Shown: positions 1-9,200, counted from the stretch's first letter. The stretch: DNA of 64,000 bases from Dyella telluris (GCF_014297575.1 NZ_CP060412.1:3038001-3102000), one strand, 5' to 3'. Program-made: numbers and translations. The notes: generated by a model not told the origin, from the sequence alone.

Positions 1-34
1 TGGCCAGCAGCGACGCGACCAAGAGCGTGTTCAT
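1..34 (-). CDS. 5' end of an exported protein, cut by window edge
   Basis: Only the first 11 codons are inside the window. They read MNTLLVASLLA, which looks like the start of a signal peptide (short polar N-terminus, then hydrophobic). An AAGGG element lies upstream of the ATG on the minus strand. It would be transcribed divergently from the metallohydrolase at 164. The product cannot be identified from this fragment, and a chance ATG is possible. Confidence 0.35.
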   Translation of the reverse strand, partial: MNTLLVASLLA

Positions 35-163
35 CGCCCGACCCTTGCTGGGCCGCTCGTTCCGTGCTTCGGTGATGTATAGGTTCTGACGACGTCTGGC
101 GTCCTGCGCGCCGCACCGCATGGCGGCGTGCAGGACGATGTCTGCTGCTTCAGGAAGCAAGTC

Positions 164-1696
164 ATGAATGAACATTCCCGCTGTCCGTACCGGTTCCTCG
201 GGCTGGTGGCGCTGTGGTTGGCCGTCCTTGGCGTCGCCTGCGCCACCGATACGGCGCCCGACCTGGTGCTGCACGGCCAGTTGACCGGCAGCGATATTCA
301 CACCTATCGCGAAGTGCCTTTCGATGTGCCGGTGGGCGTCAACCGCATCACCGTGCAGTTTGAATACAGCGGTCGCGAGGAACATACGGCCATCGACCTT
401 GGACTGGAAGATCCGCAGGGCTTCCATGGGCCACAAGGCCTGCGTGGCTGGACAGGGGGCAGCAAACGGCTCTTCACCGTGGGCACGGTGGATGCCACGC
501 CGTCGTTTTCGCCCGGACCGATCGAGCCGGGCCGCTGGCATCTTCTGCTGGGCATTCCCAATATCCGTCCGGCATCCACGTCGGACTACACCGCGAAGAT
601 CTGGTTCGGCCATCCGGGTGATCCGGCCTGGTTGCCGGCGGTGCTCAATCCGCCACTGCGCGCAGGGGCCGGTTGGTATCGCGGTGACCTGCACATGCAC
701 GGTGCGCACAGCGACGGCAGCTGCAAATCGATGAGCGGCGATGCGCGCGTGCCGTGTCCGCTGTCCTTGACGGTGGAAGATGCCGCGCGACGCGGGCTGG
801 ACTTCATCGCGCTGAGCGACCACAACGCCGTGTCGCAGGCCAATGACATCCGCGAACTGCAGCCGTACTACGACCGCCTGCTGCTTATACCCTCGCGCGA
901 GGTCACTACCTTCCAGGGGCATGGCAACCTGCTTGGCAGCAGCGAGCCGTTGGATTTCCGCCTTGGCAGCAAGGGCGTGCCGGACTGGAATGCGTTGCTC
1001 ACGCAGGCGGAAACCCTGCATGGCGTGTTCTCCATCAACCATCCCATCCGCCCCAACGACGAGCGTTGCATGGGCTGTGGCTGGACGCCGACGCAACCGG
1101 TGGACATGCATCGGGTGCAGGCCATCGAGGCGGTGAACGGCATGGACTCCCTGAGCCCGATCTTCAGCGGCATCGCGTTCTGGCAGGAGCAGCTCAACAA
1201 GGGCTTCCACCTGACCGGCATCGGCGGCAGCGACAGTCACGACGCGAGGCTGCCGTTGCCGACGCCGGGTGGAAGCACTCCCATCGGCATTCCCACGACG
1301 GTGGTGCATGCGAGTGAGTTGTCGATGCAGGCAATAGTCGAGGCGATACGCGCGGGCCATGTCTATATCGATACGCAGGGCAAGCCGGATCGCAGCTTCG
1401 ATTTCGTTGCCGCGGTTGACGGCCACGTTGCGGAGATGGGCGATGTGCTTCGGGCGCCACGGGGAAGCACCGTGCAGGTGACCATGCATGCAAAGGGCAT
1501 GGCTGGTGCGCACGCGGAAATCATTGTCGACGGCAAGGTGGTGCAGCCGAAGGGCGACCTGGCGATCCACGGCGCGGATCAGGCACTTTCCTTCGCGTGG
1601 TCGGGCGACGGCAAGCGGCACTGGTTGCGCGCCAACGTGCGCGCGGCGGACGGGACGCTGTTGATCGTGGGCAATCCGGTTTATCTGAACGACTGA
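164..1696 (+). CDS. Secreted PHP-domain metallohydrolase (CehA/McbA family)
   Basis: A 510-residue protein. I chose the ATG at 164, which puts a hydrophobic signal segment (LGLVALWLAVLGVACA) at the N-terminus; an in-frame ATG at 128 would add 12 non-signal residues. An N-terminal beta-rich domain (about residues 40-165) precedes a PHP-type metal-dependent hydrolase domain. Its metal ligands are visible as DLHMHGAHSDG (about 176-186), ALSDHN, SINHP and GGSDSHD. The family, named for CehA/McbA carbaryl hydrolases, contains phosphoesterases and other hydrolases acting outside the cytoplasm. The substrate cannot be told from sequence. It stands alone, transcribed divergently from the fragment at 1-34. 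Confidence 0.8.
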   Translation: MNEHSRCPYRFLGLVALWLAVLGVACATDTAPDLVLHGQLTGSDIHTYREVPFDVPVGVNRITVQFEYSGREEHTAIDLGLEDPQGFHGPQGLRGWTGGSKRLFTVGTVDATPSFSPGPIEPGRWHLLLGIPNIRPASTSDYTAKIWFGHPGDPAWLPAVLNPPLRAGAGWYRGDLHMHGAHSDGSCKSMSGDARVPCPLSLTVEDAARRGLDFIALSDHNAVSQANDIRELQPYYDRLLLIPSREVTTFQGHGNLLGSSEPLDFRLGSKGVPDWNALLTQAETLHGVFSINHPIRPNDERCMGCGWTPTQPVDMHRVQAIEAVNGMDSLSPIFSGIAFWQEQLNKGFHLTGIGGSDSHDARLPLPTPGGSTPIGIPTTVVHASELSMQAIVEAIRAGHVYIDTQGKPDRSFDFVAAVDGHVAEMGDVLRAPRGSTVQVTMHAKGMAGAHAEIIVDGKVVQPKGDLAIHGADQALSFAWSGDGKRHWLRANVRAADGTLLIVGNPVYLND

Positions 1697-1702
1697 GCCG
1701 GG

Positions 1703-1732
1703 CGGGGAGGGGAGCGATACCGCACCTCCCCG
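1703..1732 (+). terminator. Possible transcription-ending hairpin
   Basis: An inverted repeat CGGGGAGG/CCTCCCCG lies just after the metallohydrolase stop codon. There is no clear T-tract, so intrinsic termination is only a suggestion. Confidence 0.35.
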
Positions 1733-1833
1733 TCGCGAAAATTGTCACGTTACCTATAATGCAGCGCCGCCTTTGCATGAAAGGCGGCCCGTGATGGATT
1801 CCCCGGAAAAAGCCCTTCCAGGATCAGGTCGAC

Positions 1834-2373
1834 ATGAAGCTCTTGGCCATCTCTGGCAGCGCGCGCCAGGATTCCACCAACACTGCCCTGCTGCACGCGA
1901 TGAAGCACCTCGCGCCGGATGGCGTGGAGCTGTCGATTTTCCATCGCCTGGACACCTTGCCCGTGTTCTCGCCGGATGCCGAAGGCGAGAAGACGCCCGT
2001 GGCGGTGCTTCGCTTGCTTGAGCAGATCGGCAAGGCCGACGGCATCATCATTGCCAGCCCCGAATACGTGCGTTCCATTCCCGGTGGCATGAAGAACGCC
2101 ATCGACTGGATGGTTTCCCGCTTCGAGATCATCGGCAAGCCTATCGCGTTGGCCCATGCCTCCCATCGCGGCGACGAGATGCTGGCATCGCTGCGCACCG
2201 TGCTGGCCACCGTCAGCGATGGTTTCCTTCCCCACGTGTTCCTGCGCATGCCGCTGGTCGGCAAGCACCCCGAGGATATCGCCGCCCTGATCGCCGAGCC
2301 CACGCAGGCATCACAGGTGGCTCGCTTCCTGACCGACCTGACGACGGCGATCCGTTCGCGACAAGGCGGATGA
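1834..2373 (+). CDS. NAD(P)H-dependent FMN reductase
   Basis: A 179-residue flavodoxin-fold oxidoreductase of the NADPH-dependent FMN reductase family (SsuE/ChrR/ArsH-like). Evidence is the N-terminal beta-strand and phosphate loop LLAISGSARQDSTNTALL (residues 3-20) and the FMN/nicotinamide-contacting stretch SPEYVRSIPGGMKNAIDW in the middle. Length is normal for the family and no signal peptide is present, so it should be cytoplasmic, reducing quinones, flavin or metal ions with NAD(P)H. The true substrate is not predictable. It stands alone, 137 bp after the metallohydrolase and 330 bp before the next gene. Confidence 0.85.
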   Translation: MKLLAISGSARQDSTNTALLHAMKHLAPDGVELSIFHRLDTLPVFSPDAEGEKTPVAVLRLLEQIGKADGIIIASPEYVRSIPGGMKNAIDWMVSRFEIIGKPIALAHASHRGDEMLASLRTVLATVSDGFLPHVFLRMPLVGKHPEDIAALIAEPTQASQVARFLTDLTTAIRSRQGG

Positions 2374-2703
2374 CCGAGGCTCCCACGCTATGCGGATGGC
2401 GGCCAGTGACGGTCGCGCTCAGCACGGCGCTGAATGGATTGTCTTCATCTCATCGTCACGCTGCGGTGACGCGCGAATGCCTGACGACGCGCTCCGCAAA
2501 ACCGTAATTTTTCGTAGCACCCCTACGTAGTCTCCCGAATTGTCAGTGTTCTCCAAATCCGCGACCGTGCGTACTGGCCGGCACTGTCAGTGCTTGCCTA
2601 CGCAGGACGCATGATCGTGGGCTGCGTCCATTACGAATCGTGGCAGTCAGCGTTGAGGGGCCATTGCCAGTCGTCGCGATGGAATCGAGTGGGAGAGGTA
2701 CTG
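2374..2703. other. Intergenic region upstream of the phosphatase-sulfatase pair
   Basis: About 330 bp with no credible gene. It is locally AT-richer around 2500-2545 and holds an inverted repeat CGTAG-CACCC-CTACG at 2513-2527, overlapping a further TACGTA. That makes it the probable promoter/operator region for the HAD-sulfatase pair. A GGGAGAGG ribosome-binding site at 2691-2698 fixes the start of the next gene at 2704. Confidence 0.4.
2513..2527 (+). promoter_or_regulatory. Inverted repeat, possible operator
   Basis: CGTAG and CTACG arms are separated by five bases, about 180 bp upstream of the HAD phosphatase start. A loosely related GTAGTTCTACGTA occurs at about 9234-9246, just downstream of the second sulfatase. 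The binding protein is unknown. Confidence 0.25.
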
Positions 2704-3747
2704 ATGTTTTTAGCAAGGCGATCTGGTAACGCGGGAACGAAGGCACACAGAAACGGGAAGAGCCGCTGGTTTGGCTTATTCATGCTGGGCGCACTGGCAT
2801 GGGCGCAGGCCTGCCTGGCCGCGCAGGATCCCCTCCCGTCCTGGAATGACGGCCCGTCGAAGCAGCACATCGAGGAGTTCGTCAAGAAGGTCACCACCCA
2901 GGGATCGCCCGATTTCGTCGAGCCGGCCGAACGCATTGCCGTGTTCGACAACGACGGCACCTTGTGGACGGAGCAGCCGGTCTACTCTGAAGTGTTCTTC
3001 GCGCTGGACCAGGTGAGGGCGCTGTCGCCGCAGCATCCGGAGTGGAAAACCACCGAGCCGTTCAAATCTGCGCTGGCGGGCGACATGAAGGGCGTGGCTG
3101 CCACGGGCGAGAAGGGTGCGCTTGAACTGGTCGCCGCGACCCATGCCGGCATGACCACCGACGAATTCGCAAGACGGGTGAAGCAGTGGGTATCCACCGC
3201 GCGTCATCCCAAGACGAAGCGCGTGTACACCGAGATGGTGTACCAGCCCATGCTGGAGCTGTTGCATTACCTGCGCGACAACGGGTTCAAGACGTACATC
3301 GTGTCCGGTGGCGGGCAGGATTTCATGCGCGCCTGGACGGAGTCGGTCTATGGCATTCCCCCGGAACAGGTGATCGGCAGCGAAAGCGAGCTCACGTTCG
3401 AGTTGCAGGACGGCAAGCCGGTCTTGATGAAGCAGCCCAAGGTGGTGCTGGTGGATGACCACGCCGGCAAGCCGGTGGGCATCGAACGTTTCATTGGCCG
3501 AAAACCCATCTTTGCTTTCGGCAATTCCGACGGCGATCAACAGATGCTTGAGTGGACGACGTCAGGCGATGGCGCCCGCTTCGCTGGCCTGGTCCACCAC
3601 ACCGATGCCGACCGCGAGTACGCCTACGACCGTCAGTCCAAGGTGGGCACGCTGGACAAGGCGCTGGACGAAGCCGGCGCCAAAGGCTGGACCGTGGTGG
3701 ACATGAAGAACGAATGGAAAACCATCTACCCGGCAGACAAGCAGTAG
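2704..3747 (+). CDS. Secreted HAD-family phosphatase
   Basis: A 347-residue protein. The ATG at 2704 is preceded by a good GGGAGAGG site; an upstream ATG at 2590 lacks one and would spoil the export signal. A signal peptide with a basic n-region (RRSGN...KSR) and hydrophobic LFMLGALAWAQACLA should direct it to the periplasm. The HAD catalytic motif FDNDGTLW gives nucleophile Asp82 and acid/base Asp84. Further HAD motifs are the Ser in IVSGGG and the acidic FGNSDGDQQM. Exported HAD enzymes are usually non-specific acid phosphatases or phosphoserine-phosphatase relatives. It is followed after 97 bp by an arylsulfatase on the same strand, suggesting coupled release of phosphate and sulfate from organic esters. 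Confidence 0.8.
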   Translation: MFLARRSGNAGTKAHRNGKSRWFGLFMLGALAWAQACLAAQDPLPSWNDGPSKQHIEEFVKKVTTQGSPDFVEPAERIAVFDNDGTLWTEQPVYSEVFFALDQVRALSPQHPEWKTTEPFKSALAGDMKGVAATGEKGALELVAATHAGMTTDEFARRVKQWVSTARHPKTKRVYTEMVYQPMLELLHYLRDNGFKTYIVSGGGQDFMRAWTESVYGIPPEQVIGSESELTFELQDGKPVLMKQPKVVLVDDHAGKPVGIERFIGRKPIFAFGNSDGDQQMLEWTTSGDGARFAGLVHHTDADREYAYDRQSKVGTLDKALDEAGAKGWTVVDMKNEWKTIYPADKQ

Positions 3748-3844
3748 CTCGACACGACGGCGCCGACGCTGACGCCTTGAGGAAGGAATGACGTGATCAC
3801 TGGTGGCTGCCCCGCGCAGTCGTAAACAGAAGGAGGAACCCCCC

Positions 3845-5509
3845 ATGTTTCGCCCGTGGCAGCGCAGTACCTTGTTGAAATCACTGACTACCGTAGTCAC
3901 GACGGCTCTGCTCGTCGTGGCGGCGGTGACCATCCAACCCCCCACCGTAAGGGCCCAGCCGGCGCAGGATGCGCAGGAACAGGGCTCGGACAACGGCAAG
4001 CCAAACATCCTGGTGATCTTTGGCGATGACGTCGGCCAGTCCAATATCAGCGCCTATTCGATGGGCCTGGTGGGCTATCGCACGCCCAACATCGACAGCA
4101 TTGCCCGCGGCGGTATGATCTTCACCGACTACTACGCCGAGAACAGCTGTACGGCGGGTCGTTCCACCTTCATCACCGGCCAGAACGTGCTGCGCACGGG
4201 TCTGTCCAAGGTGGGCGTTCCCGGCGCGCCGGTGGGCCTGCAGGACCGTGACGTGACCATCGCCCAGGCGCTGAAGGGCATGGGTTACTCCACCGCGCAG
4301 TTCGGCAAGAACCACCTGGGTGACCAGGACAAGTTCCTGCCGACCAAGCATGGCTTCGACGAATACTTCGGTAACCTGTACCACCTCAACGCCGAAGAAG
4401 AACCCGAGCGTCCGTACTGGCCGAAGGACCCGGACTTCCTCAAGAGCTACAACCCGCGCGGCGTGATTCATTCCTTCGCGGACGGCAAGATCGAGGATAC
4501 CGGCCCGCTCAACAAGAAGCGCATGGAGACCATCGACGACGAGACCACCGGTGCGGCGATCTCGTACATCAAGAAGCAGGCGGATGCCAAGTCGCCGTTC
4601 TTCGTGTGGATGAACTTCACCCGCATGCACATGTTCACCCACGTCCGTGCGGAGAACACCGGCAAGGCCGGCCTCGGCGAAGGCCACGAATACGCCGACG
4701 GCATGTGGGAAATGGACCAGAATGTCGGCAAGCTGCTCAAGACCCTCGATGACGCCGGCATCACCAAGAACACCATCGTCATCTTCACCACCGACAACGG
4801 CCCGAACTTCTTCAGTTGGCCGGATGCCGCCAACTCGCCGTTCCGCAGCGAGAAGGACTCCAACTGGGAAGGCGCGTTCCGTGTGCCGGCCATGATCCGC
4901 TGGCCGGGTCACATCAAGCCCAACACGGTCAGCAATGCGCTGATCTCGGGTCTTGACTGGTTCCCGACCCTGGTGGCTGCCGCCGGCGATCCGGACATCA
5001 CCAGCAAGCTGCTCAAGGGCGACAGCATTGGCGGCAAGTCGTTCAAGGTGCATCTGGACGGCTACAACTTCCTGCCCTATCTCACGGGCAAGACCAACGA
5101 GTCGCCTCGACACGAGTTCTTCTACTTCAACGACGACGCGGAAATCGTGGCCGTTCGCTGGGATGCGGTCGGCAAGGGTGGCCAGCGACCGGATGCGTGG
5201 AAGGCCGTGTTCTGCGAGCAGAAGGCCCAGGGTAGCCTGGATATCTGGCAGGAGCCGTTCACCTGCCTGCGTACGCCGCGCCTGTTCAATCTGCGCATGG
5301 ACCCGTACGAGCGCGCCAACATCGGCCAGACCAACGGCTACAACCAGTGGGTGACGGAGAACGTCTACCTGCTCTTCGAGGCCAGCCGTCGCGTAGGTTT
5401 GCTGCTGCAGACCTACAAGGACTACCCGCCGAGCCAGGTCCCGGCCTCGTTCACGATCGACCAGGCGGTCGAAGCGATGAAGATGCAGCTGAAGAAAGAA
5501 GGCAAGTAA
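3845..5509 (+). CDS. Secreted arylsulfatase (type I sulfatase), copy 1
   Basis: A 554-residue sulfatase. The ATG at 3845 has a strong AGGAGGAA site and yields a typical signal peptide ending TVRA/QP. Type I sulfatase landmarks are the metal-binding ILVIFGDDVG, the modification site C102-T-A-G-R, the GKNHLGD lysine/histidine pair, and the C-terminal metal site FTTDNGPNF. The formylglycine motif is C-x-A-x-R, not the common C-x-P-x-R; Ala there is a recognised variant. Cys102 would need a formylglycine-generating enzyme, and none is in the window. It probably hydrolyses sulfate esters in the periplasm. Substrate is unknown. It pairs with the phosphatase upstream and is paralogous to the gene at 7525. 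Confidence 0.9.
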   Translation: MFRPWQRSTLLKSLTTVVTTALLVVAAVTIQPPTVRAQPAQDAQEQGSDNGKPNILVIFGDDVGQSNISAYSMGLVGYRTPNIDSIARGGMIFTDYYAENSCTAGRSTFITGQNVLRTGLSKVGVPGAPVGLQDRDVTIAQALKGMGYSTAQFGKNHLGDQDKFLPTKHGFDEYFGNLYHLNAEEEPERPYWPKDPDFLKSYNPRGVIHSFADGKIEDTGPLNKKRMETIDDETTGAAISYIKKQADAKSPFFVWMNFTRMHMFTHVRAENTGKAGLGEGHEYADGMWEMDQNVGKLLKTLDDAGITKNTIVIFTTDNGPNFFSWPDAANSPFRSEKDSNWEGAFRVPAMIRWPGHIKPNTVSNALISGLDWFPTLVAAAGDPDITSKLLKGDSIGGKSFKVHLDGYNFLPYLTGKTNESPRHEFFYFNDDAEIVAVRWDAVGKGGQRPDAWKAVFCEQKAQGSLDIWQEPFTCLRTPRLFNLRMDPYERANIGQTNGYNQWVTENVYLLFEASRRVGLLLQTYKDYPPSQVPASFTIDQAVEAMKMQLKKEGK

Positions 5510-5557
5510 GCGCGGGAACAAAGGCAACAGGGATGTTGCCGTCCCGTGGTGTGTTGC

Positions 5558-5582
5558 AACTGCCCGCCCTGTGCGGGCAGTT
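5558..5582 (+). terminator. Terminator-like hairpin after sulfatase 1
   Basis: A perfect 10-bp stem AACTGCCCGC/GCGGGCAGTT with a 5-base loop lies about 50 bp after the sulfatase stop. Only a short T-run follows. Confidence 0.6.
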
Positions 5583-5859
5583 TGCGTTGCTGGGCGGCAT
5601 TTTTTGCTCGCCTTGGCCCCGGCCTCGTATGCGCCGACCGGTGCGGGGTTCCTCGTGGCGACCCATGTCCAGGCTTGCGCGCGCGGCTGCGCTGGATGGT
5701 GCGCTGGCATATAGGCGGTGTCTTGCCATGCGTTGCACGGCATTCCGAGAATCCGGGGCATTTATCAGAATGCACTGATAGAGCGACATGGGCGGGATTC
5801 ATAGCATGGCCGCCGGCCCGCAAGGGGCTTGATTGATTTCCGTGCATTCGGTGCCGCTT
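5583..5859. other. Gene-free stretch
   Basis: About 280 bp without a convincing reading frame. The only structure I see is a short inverted repeat TATCAG/CTGATA around 5763-5780, about 80 bp before the next start. Confidence 0.4.
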
Positions 5860-6408
5860 ATGTCGCAACAACAATGGGCCTCGGTCACGCTTGGCATGAT
5901 GGTGGGCCTTGGCGTGGCCCGCGTCCTTACCAGTGTCGCAGCCAGCGTCAGGTCGCGGGATCTTGGGCGGCCCGACTGGATTCCTCTGGTCTGGGCGGCT
6001 TGCATCTTTCTGTTGGAACTACAGCAATGGTGGGATCTACAGAATGCCTTGCAGGCGGTCGATCCCTGGTCGTTTACTGTTTTCCTGATGCTCCTGGTGC
6101 CGCCGTTGCTGTTGTATTCGGCCGCCGTCATGATCCTGCCGATCAACGAATTGCGTAACGGGGAGGACTCGCGCGAGCTCTTTGAACGCCATGGCCACTG
6201 GGCCTTGTTGGTCATTAGTGTTTATTACTTGGAAATGGTCTGCGAGAACGCCTTGTACTGGAAAGCCAATCCGCTTTCCTTCTGGACAGGCGTTCAGTTC
6301 ACCCTGGCAGCGCTTCCGCTCATCGCTTTCTTCAGCCCGAGGAAGCTCCATGGCGCCATCGCCATCCTTTTCCTTGTCACTGTCCTGATTCTTGTCTTCT
6401 TCTTCTGA
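5860..6408 (+). CDS. Small six-helix membrane protein, unknown function
   Basis: A 182-residue protein with six probable membrane segments, at about residues 7-30, 40-58, 69-93, 113-132, 139-158 and 164-182. The ATG at 5860 is my choice; TTG 5833 and GTG 5842 are possible alternatives. I recognise no family. It ends in a run of hydrophobic residues (VTVLILVFFF) with no cytosolic tail. The broken DUF4344 gene begins 24 bp later on the same strand, so the two were probably co-transcribed. Confidence 0.6.
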   Translation: MSQQQWASVTLGMMVGLGVARVLTSVAASVRSRDLGRPDWIPLVWAACIFLLELQQWWDLQNALQAVDPWSFTVFLMLLVPPLLLYSAAVMILPINELRNGEDSRELFERHGHWALLVISVYYLEMVCENALYWKANPLSFWTGVQFTLAALPLIAFFSPRKLHGAIAILFLVTVLILVFFF

Positions 6409-6432
6409 CTCCGGGTAAACCGGTTGCCGTGA

Positions 6433-7075
6433 ATGACCGTGAAAGCCCGACAACCCCGAAGGATCGCCGCAATCATCGGCCGGTGCCTGTTTTCTGCCGT
6501 TGGCACCCCGGCGGCCGGCATATGGTGGAAAAGGTTCAGTCCCGCGGCGCCACCTTCCGCGGGGGAGGGCGTTCCGGGAACGGTCTACTCCTATGAATGC
6601 GCGCCTCCGCACGATCCCACGCTCAAGCAGGTATACGCCTTGGTGCGCGAGATGGACGTGTTTCAGAACCTGGTGGAGGTAAGAGCCACCGACGGACGCT
6701 TCGTGCTACCCCGGCCGCTTCACTTCGTCACCGCGGAGTGTCAGCAGGAGAAGGCCTTCTTATTGCAGCCGAAGGCAGAGCTCGTGCTGTGTTACGAGAT
6801 CATCAAGGACATTCTTGCCAAGGGAGAGACGATCGCGCGCGAAGAAAAGTTGGGCAGGGCGTTTATCAGTCGTTATCTGTCAGGGGCTCTGCGCTTCATC
6901 ATGTTGCACGAGCTTGGCCATGCGCTGATCCGCGAACTCGATCTGCCCATTACGGGGCAGAGAGGAGACATCCGCCGATGAACTGGCGGTTGCGATCATG
7001 CTCGAGTATCTCGATCACGATGAAGCGCGCGGCGCCGTGGAGGAAAGTATCGGCTACGTCGGTGACTACGTCTGA
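6433..7075 (+). pseudogene. Frameshifted DUF4344 putative metallopeptidase
   Basis: The open frame from ATG 6433 matches DUF4344 proteins: a hydrophobic N-terminus, a ECAPPHDPTLKQVYALVRE region, LVLCYEIIKDI, and a zinc-protease-like HELGH (His159, Glu160, His163). The expected continuation is TGREE...ADEL. In the sequence the frame instead reads TGQRGDIRR and stops at 6981. Dropping one base near 6958 (the C in ACGGGGCAGAG) restores TGREETSADELAVAIMLEYL and runs to a stop at 7075. So it is a single-base insertion or a sequencing error. Even after correction the C-terminus looks short for the family, suggesting real decay. Confidence 0.65.
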
Positions 7076-7524
7076 CTCACCCGTGCCCGCGTGGTCCATC
7101 CCGGGCGTTTCGCGCTGCCCGTGGAGCCATGGGCGTTGTCTGGTTCCATAGAAGGCGTCGTTGCGCGACAGGCCATGATGGGTTTTTCAAGCGAGTTCAT
7201 GCGCAATCGGAAGATGCCGCATGCGGTGACCGCTCCTGAGTACGGATGGGGTTTTCCGTTTTCTTAGGGAGGTTTCTCGCGCAGAAGTGGCAGCGGGAGG
7301 TTTGCCTACACACCGTGTAGCTCATGCGTGATGTAGCGAACGAACAATCTTGGGCAGCCTACTCACCCCACGTTCAAACGCGCTCCAGAGGCAGGCATCC
7401 GCCGGTGACCGGCAAGTAGCCGCGATGGGTGCTCACTCGCCCGCGACAGCGGTTTTGGCCGGTTGATGGTGGGTGGTCATCGACGTCGTCTGCATCGCGC
7501 AGTCAAGCAACCCAGGAGTACCTC
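7076..7524. other. Intergenic region before sulfatase 2
   Basis: About 450 bp with no supported gene, possibly containing remnants of the DUF4344 C-terminus. A perfect inverted repeat CTACAC-ACC-GTGTAG sits at 7306-7320, about 205 bp before the sulfatase start. A CAGGAGT ribosome-binding site precedes ATG 7525. Confidence 0.4.
7306..7320 (+). promoter_or_regulatory. Inverted repeat, possible operator for sulfatase 2
   Basis: Six-base arms CTACAC/GTGTAG around ACC in the intergenic region upstream of the second sulfatase. No regulator can be assigned. Confidence 0.25.
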
Positions 7525-9189
7525 ATGTTTCAATCATGGAAACGAAGCGCCTTGATAAGGTCGCTCGCATCGGTGATGGCAACAGCCGTTATCGCTGCGG
7601 CCGCGTTCACCATGCAGCCCGCGTCCGTCAACGCGCAGGCCGCCCCGTCCGAATCGACGTCCAGCAGCGAGAAGCCGAATATCCTCGTCATCTTCGGTGA
7701 CGATATCGGTATCGCCAATATCAGCGCCTACACGATGGGCGTGTCGGGCTACCGCACGCCCAACATCGACCGCATCGCCCGCGAAGGCATGATCTTCACC
7801 GATTACTACGGCGAGAACAGCTGTACCGCGGGTCGCTCCACCTTTATCACTGGCCAGAACGTGCTGCGTACGGGCCTCTCCAAGGTGGGCACACCGGGTT
7901 CGCCCATCGGCCTCCAGCCGCGTGACGTCACCATCGCTCAGGTACTGAAGTCCATGGGCTATGCCACGGGCCAGTTTGGCAAGAACCATCTGGGCGACCG
8001 CAATGAGTTCCTGCCGACCAATCATGGTTTCGACGAGTTCTTCGGCAATCTTTATCACCTGAATGCGGAAGAAGAGCCTGAGCGCCCCTATTGGCCGGGC
8101 AACGATCCGGAGTTCCTCAAGGTCTACAACCCGCGTGGCGTGATCCACTCCTACGCGGACGGCAAGATCGAGGATACCGGCCCGCTGACCCGCAAGCGCA
8201 TGGAGACCTTCGATGATGAAACGACCGGCGCCGCCATGTCGTTCATCAAAAAGCAGGCCGACGGCAAGCAGCCGTTCTTCGTGTGGATGAACTTCACGCG
8301 CATGCACATGTTCACGCATATCCGTCCTGACTATCACGGCAAGGCGGGCCTCGGTGCAGGCCAGGATTACGCCGACGGCATGTGGGAAATGGACCAGAAC
8401 GTCGGCAAGCTCCTGCAGACGCTGGAAGAGGCGGGCGTCTCCAAGAACACCATCGTGGTGTTCACCACGGACAACGGCCCGAACTTCTTTACCTGGCCGG
8501 ATGCCGCCAATTCGCCGTACCGCAGCGAAAAGGACTCCACCTGGGAAGGTGCTTTCCGCGTGCCCGGCATCGTGCGCTGGCCTGGTCATATCCGCCCCAA
8601 CACTGTCAGCAATACGCTGATGTCGGGTCTTGACTGGTTCCCCACGCTGGTGGCGGCCGCAGGCGATGCGGACATCACCAACAAGCTGCTGAAGGGCACC
8701 AGTATCGGTGGCAAGACCTTCAAAGTGCATCTGGACGGCTATAACTTCCTGCCGTACCTCACTGGCAAGACCAACGTGGCTCCGCGTACCGAGTTCTTCT
8801 ATTTCAACGACGACGCGCAGCTCATGGCGGTCCGATTCGATACCTTGTCGAAGGATGCCACCACGCCCACGGCCTGGAAGGTGCAGTTCTGTGAGCAGCG
8901 CGCTCCCGGCGGCCTGCAGATCTGGATCGATCAGTTCAGCTGCGGGCGCATTCCGAAGATCTTCAATCTGCGCATGGATCCCTACGAGCGTGCGGATATC
9001 GGCCCCACCAACGGGTACTACAAGTGGATGACCGACAATATTTACCTCGCGGTCGATGGCAATCTGCGTGCCTTCAAGATGATGGATACCTTCAAGGCGT
9101 ATCCGCCGAGCCAGATCCCGGCATCGTTCACGATTGACCAGGCCACCGAGGCACTGAAGCGCCAGATGCTCGAGAAGCAGGGCAAGTAA
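7525..9189 (+). CDS. Secreted arylsulfatase (type I sulfatase), copy 2
   Basis: A 554-residue paralogue of the gene at 3845: same length, same order of motifs and long identical blocks. The signal peptide ends near VNA/QA. The sulfatase motifs are ILVIFGDDIG, C100-T-A-G-R, GKNHLGD and FTTDNGPNF, so the C-x-A-x-R formylglycine site is shared by both copies. The ATG at 7525 has CAGGAGT upstream; an in-frame ATG at 7429 would bury the signal sequence. Differences cluster in the N-terminus and the final third (for example around PTAWKVQFCEQRAP), which could shift substrate preference. It has its own terminator and no phosphatase partner. Confidence 0.9.
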   Translation: MFQSWKRSALIRSLASVMATAVIAAAAFTMQPASVNAQAAPSESTSSSEKPNILVIFGDDIGIANISAYTMGVSGYRTPNIDRIAREGMIFTDYYGENSCTAGRSTFITGQNVLRTGLSKVGTPGSPIGLQPRDVTIAQVLKSMGYATGQFGKNHLGDRNEFLPTNHGFDEFFGNLYHLNAEEEPERPYWPGNDPEFLKVYNPRGVIHSYADGKIEDTGPLTRKRMETFDDETTGAAMSFIKKQADGKQPFFVWMNFTRMHMFTHIRPDYHGKAGLGAGQDYADGMWEMDQNVGKLLQTLEEAGVSKNTIVVFTTDNGPNFFTWPDAANSPYRSEKDSTWEGAFRVPGIVRWPGHIRPNTVSNTLMSGLDWFPTLVAAAGDADITNKLLKGTSIGGKTFKVHLDGYNFLPYLTGKTNVAPRTEFFYFNDDAQLMAVRFDTLSKDATTPTAWKVQFCEQRAPGGLQIWIDQFSCGRIPKIFNLRMDPYERADIGPTNGYYKWMTDNIYLAVDGNLRAFKMMDTFKAYPPSQIPASFTIDQATEALKRQMLEKQGK

Positions 9190-9200
9190 ACCAGCAAGCC

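Noticed and set aside
2513..2527. The CTACG inverted repeat as a known LuxR-type or other named operator
   Set aside because: The match is short, occurs loosely elsewhere, and no regulator gene is adjacent. Kept only as a low-confidence regulatory candidate.
3881..5761. Long minus-strand open frame opposite sulfatase 1 (a similar one lies opposite sulfatase 2 at 7534-9273)
   Set aside because: Antisense frames in GC-rich coding DNA. The sulfatase frames carry the signal peptide, catalytic motifs and ribosome-binding sites.
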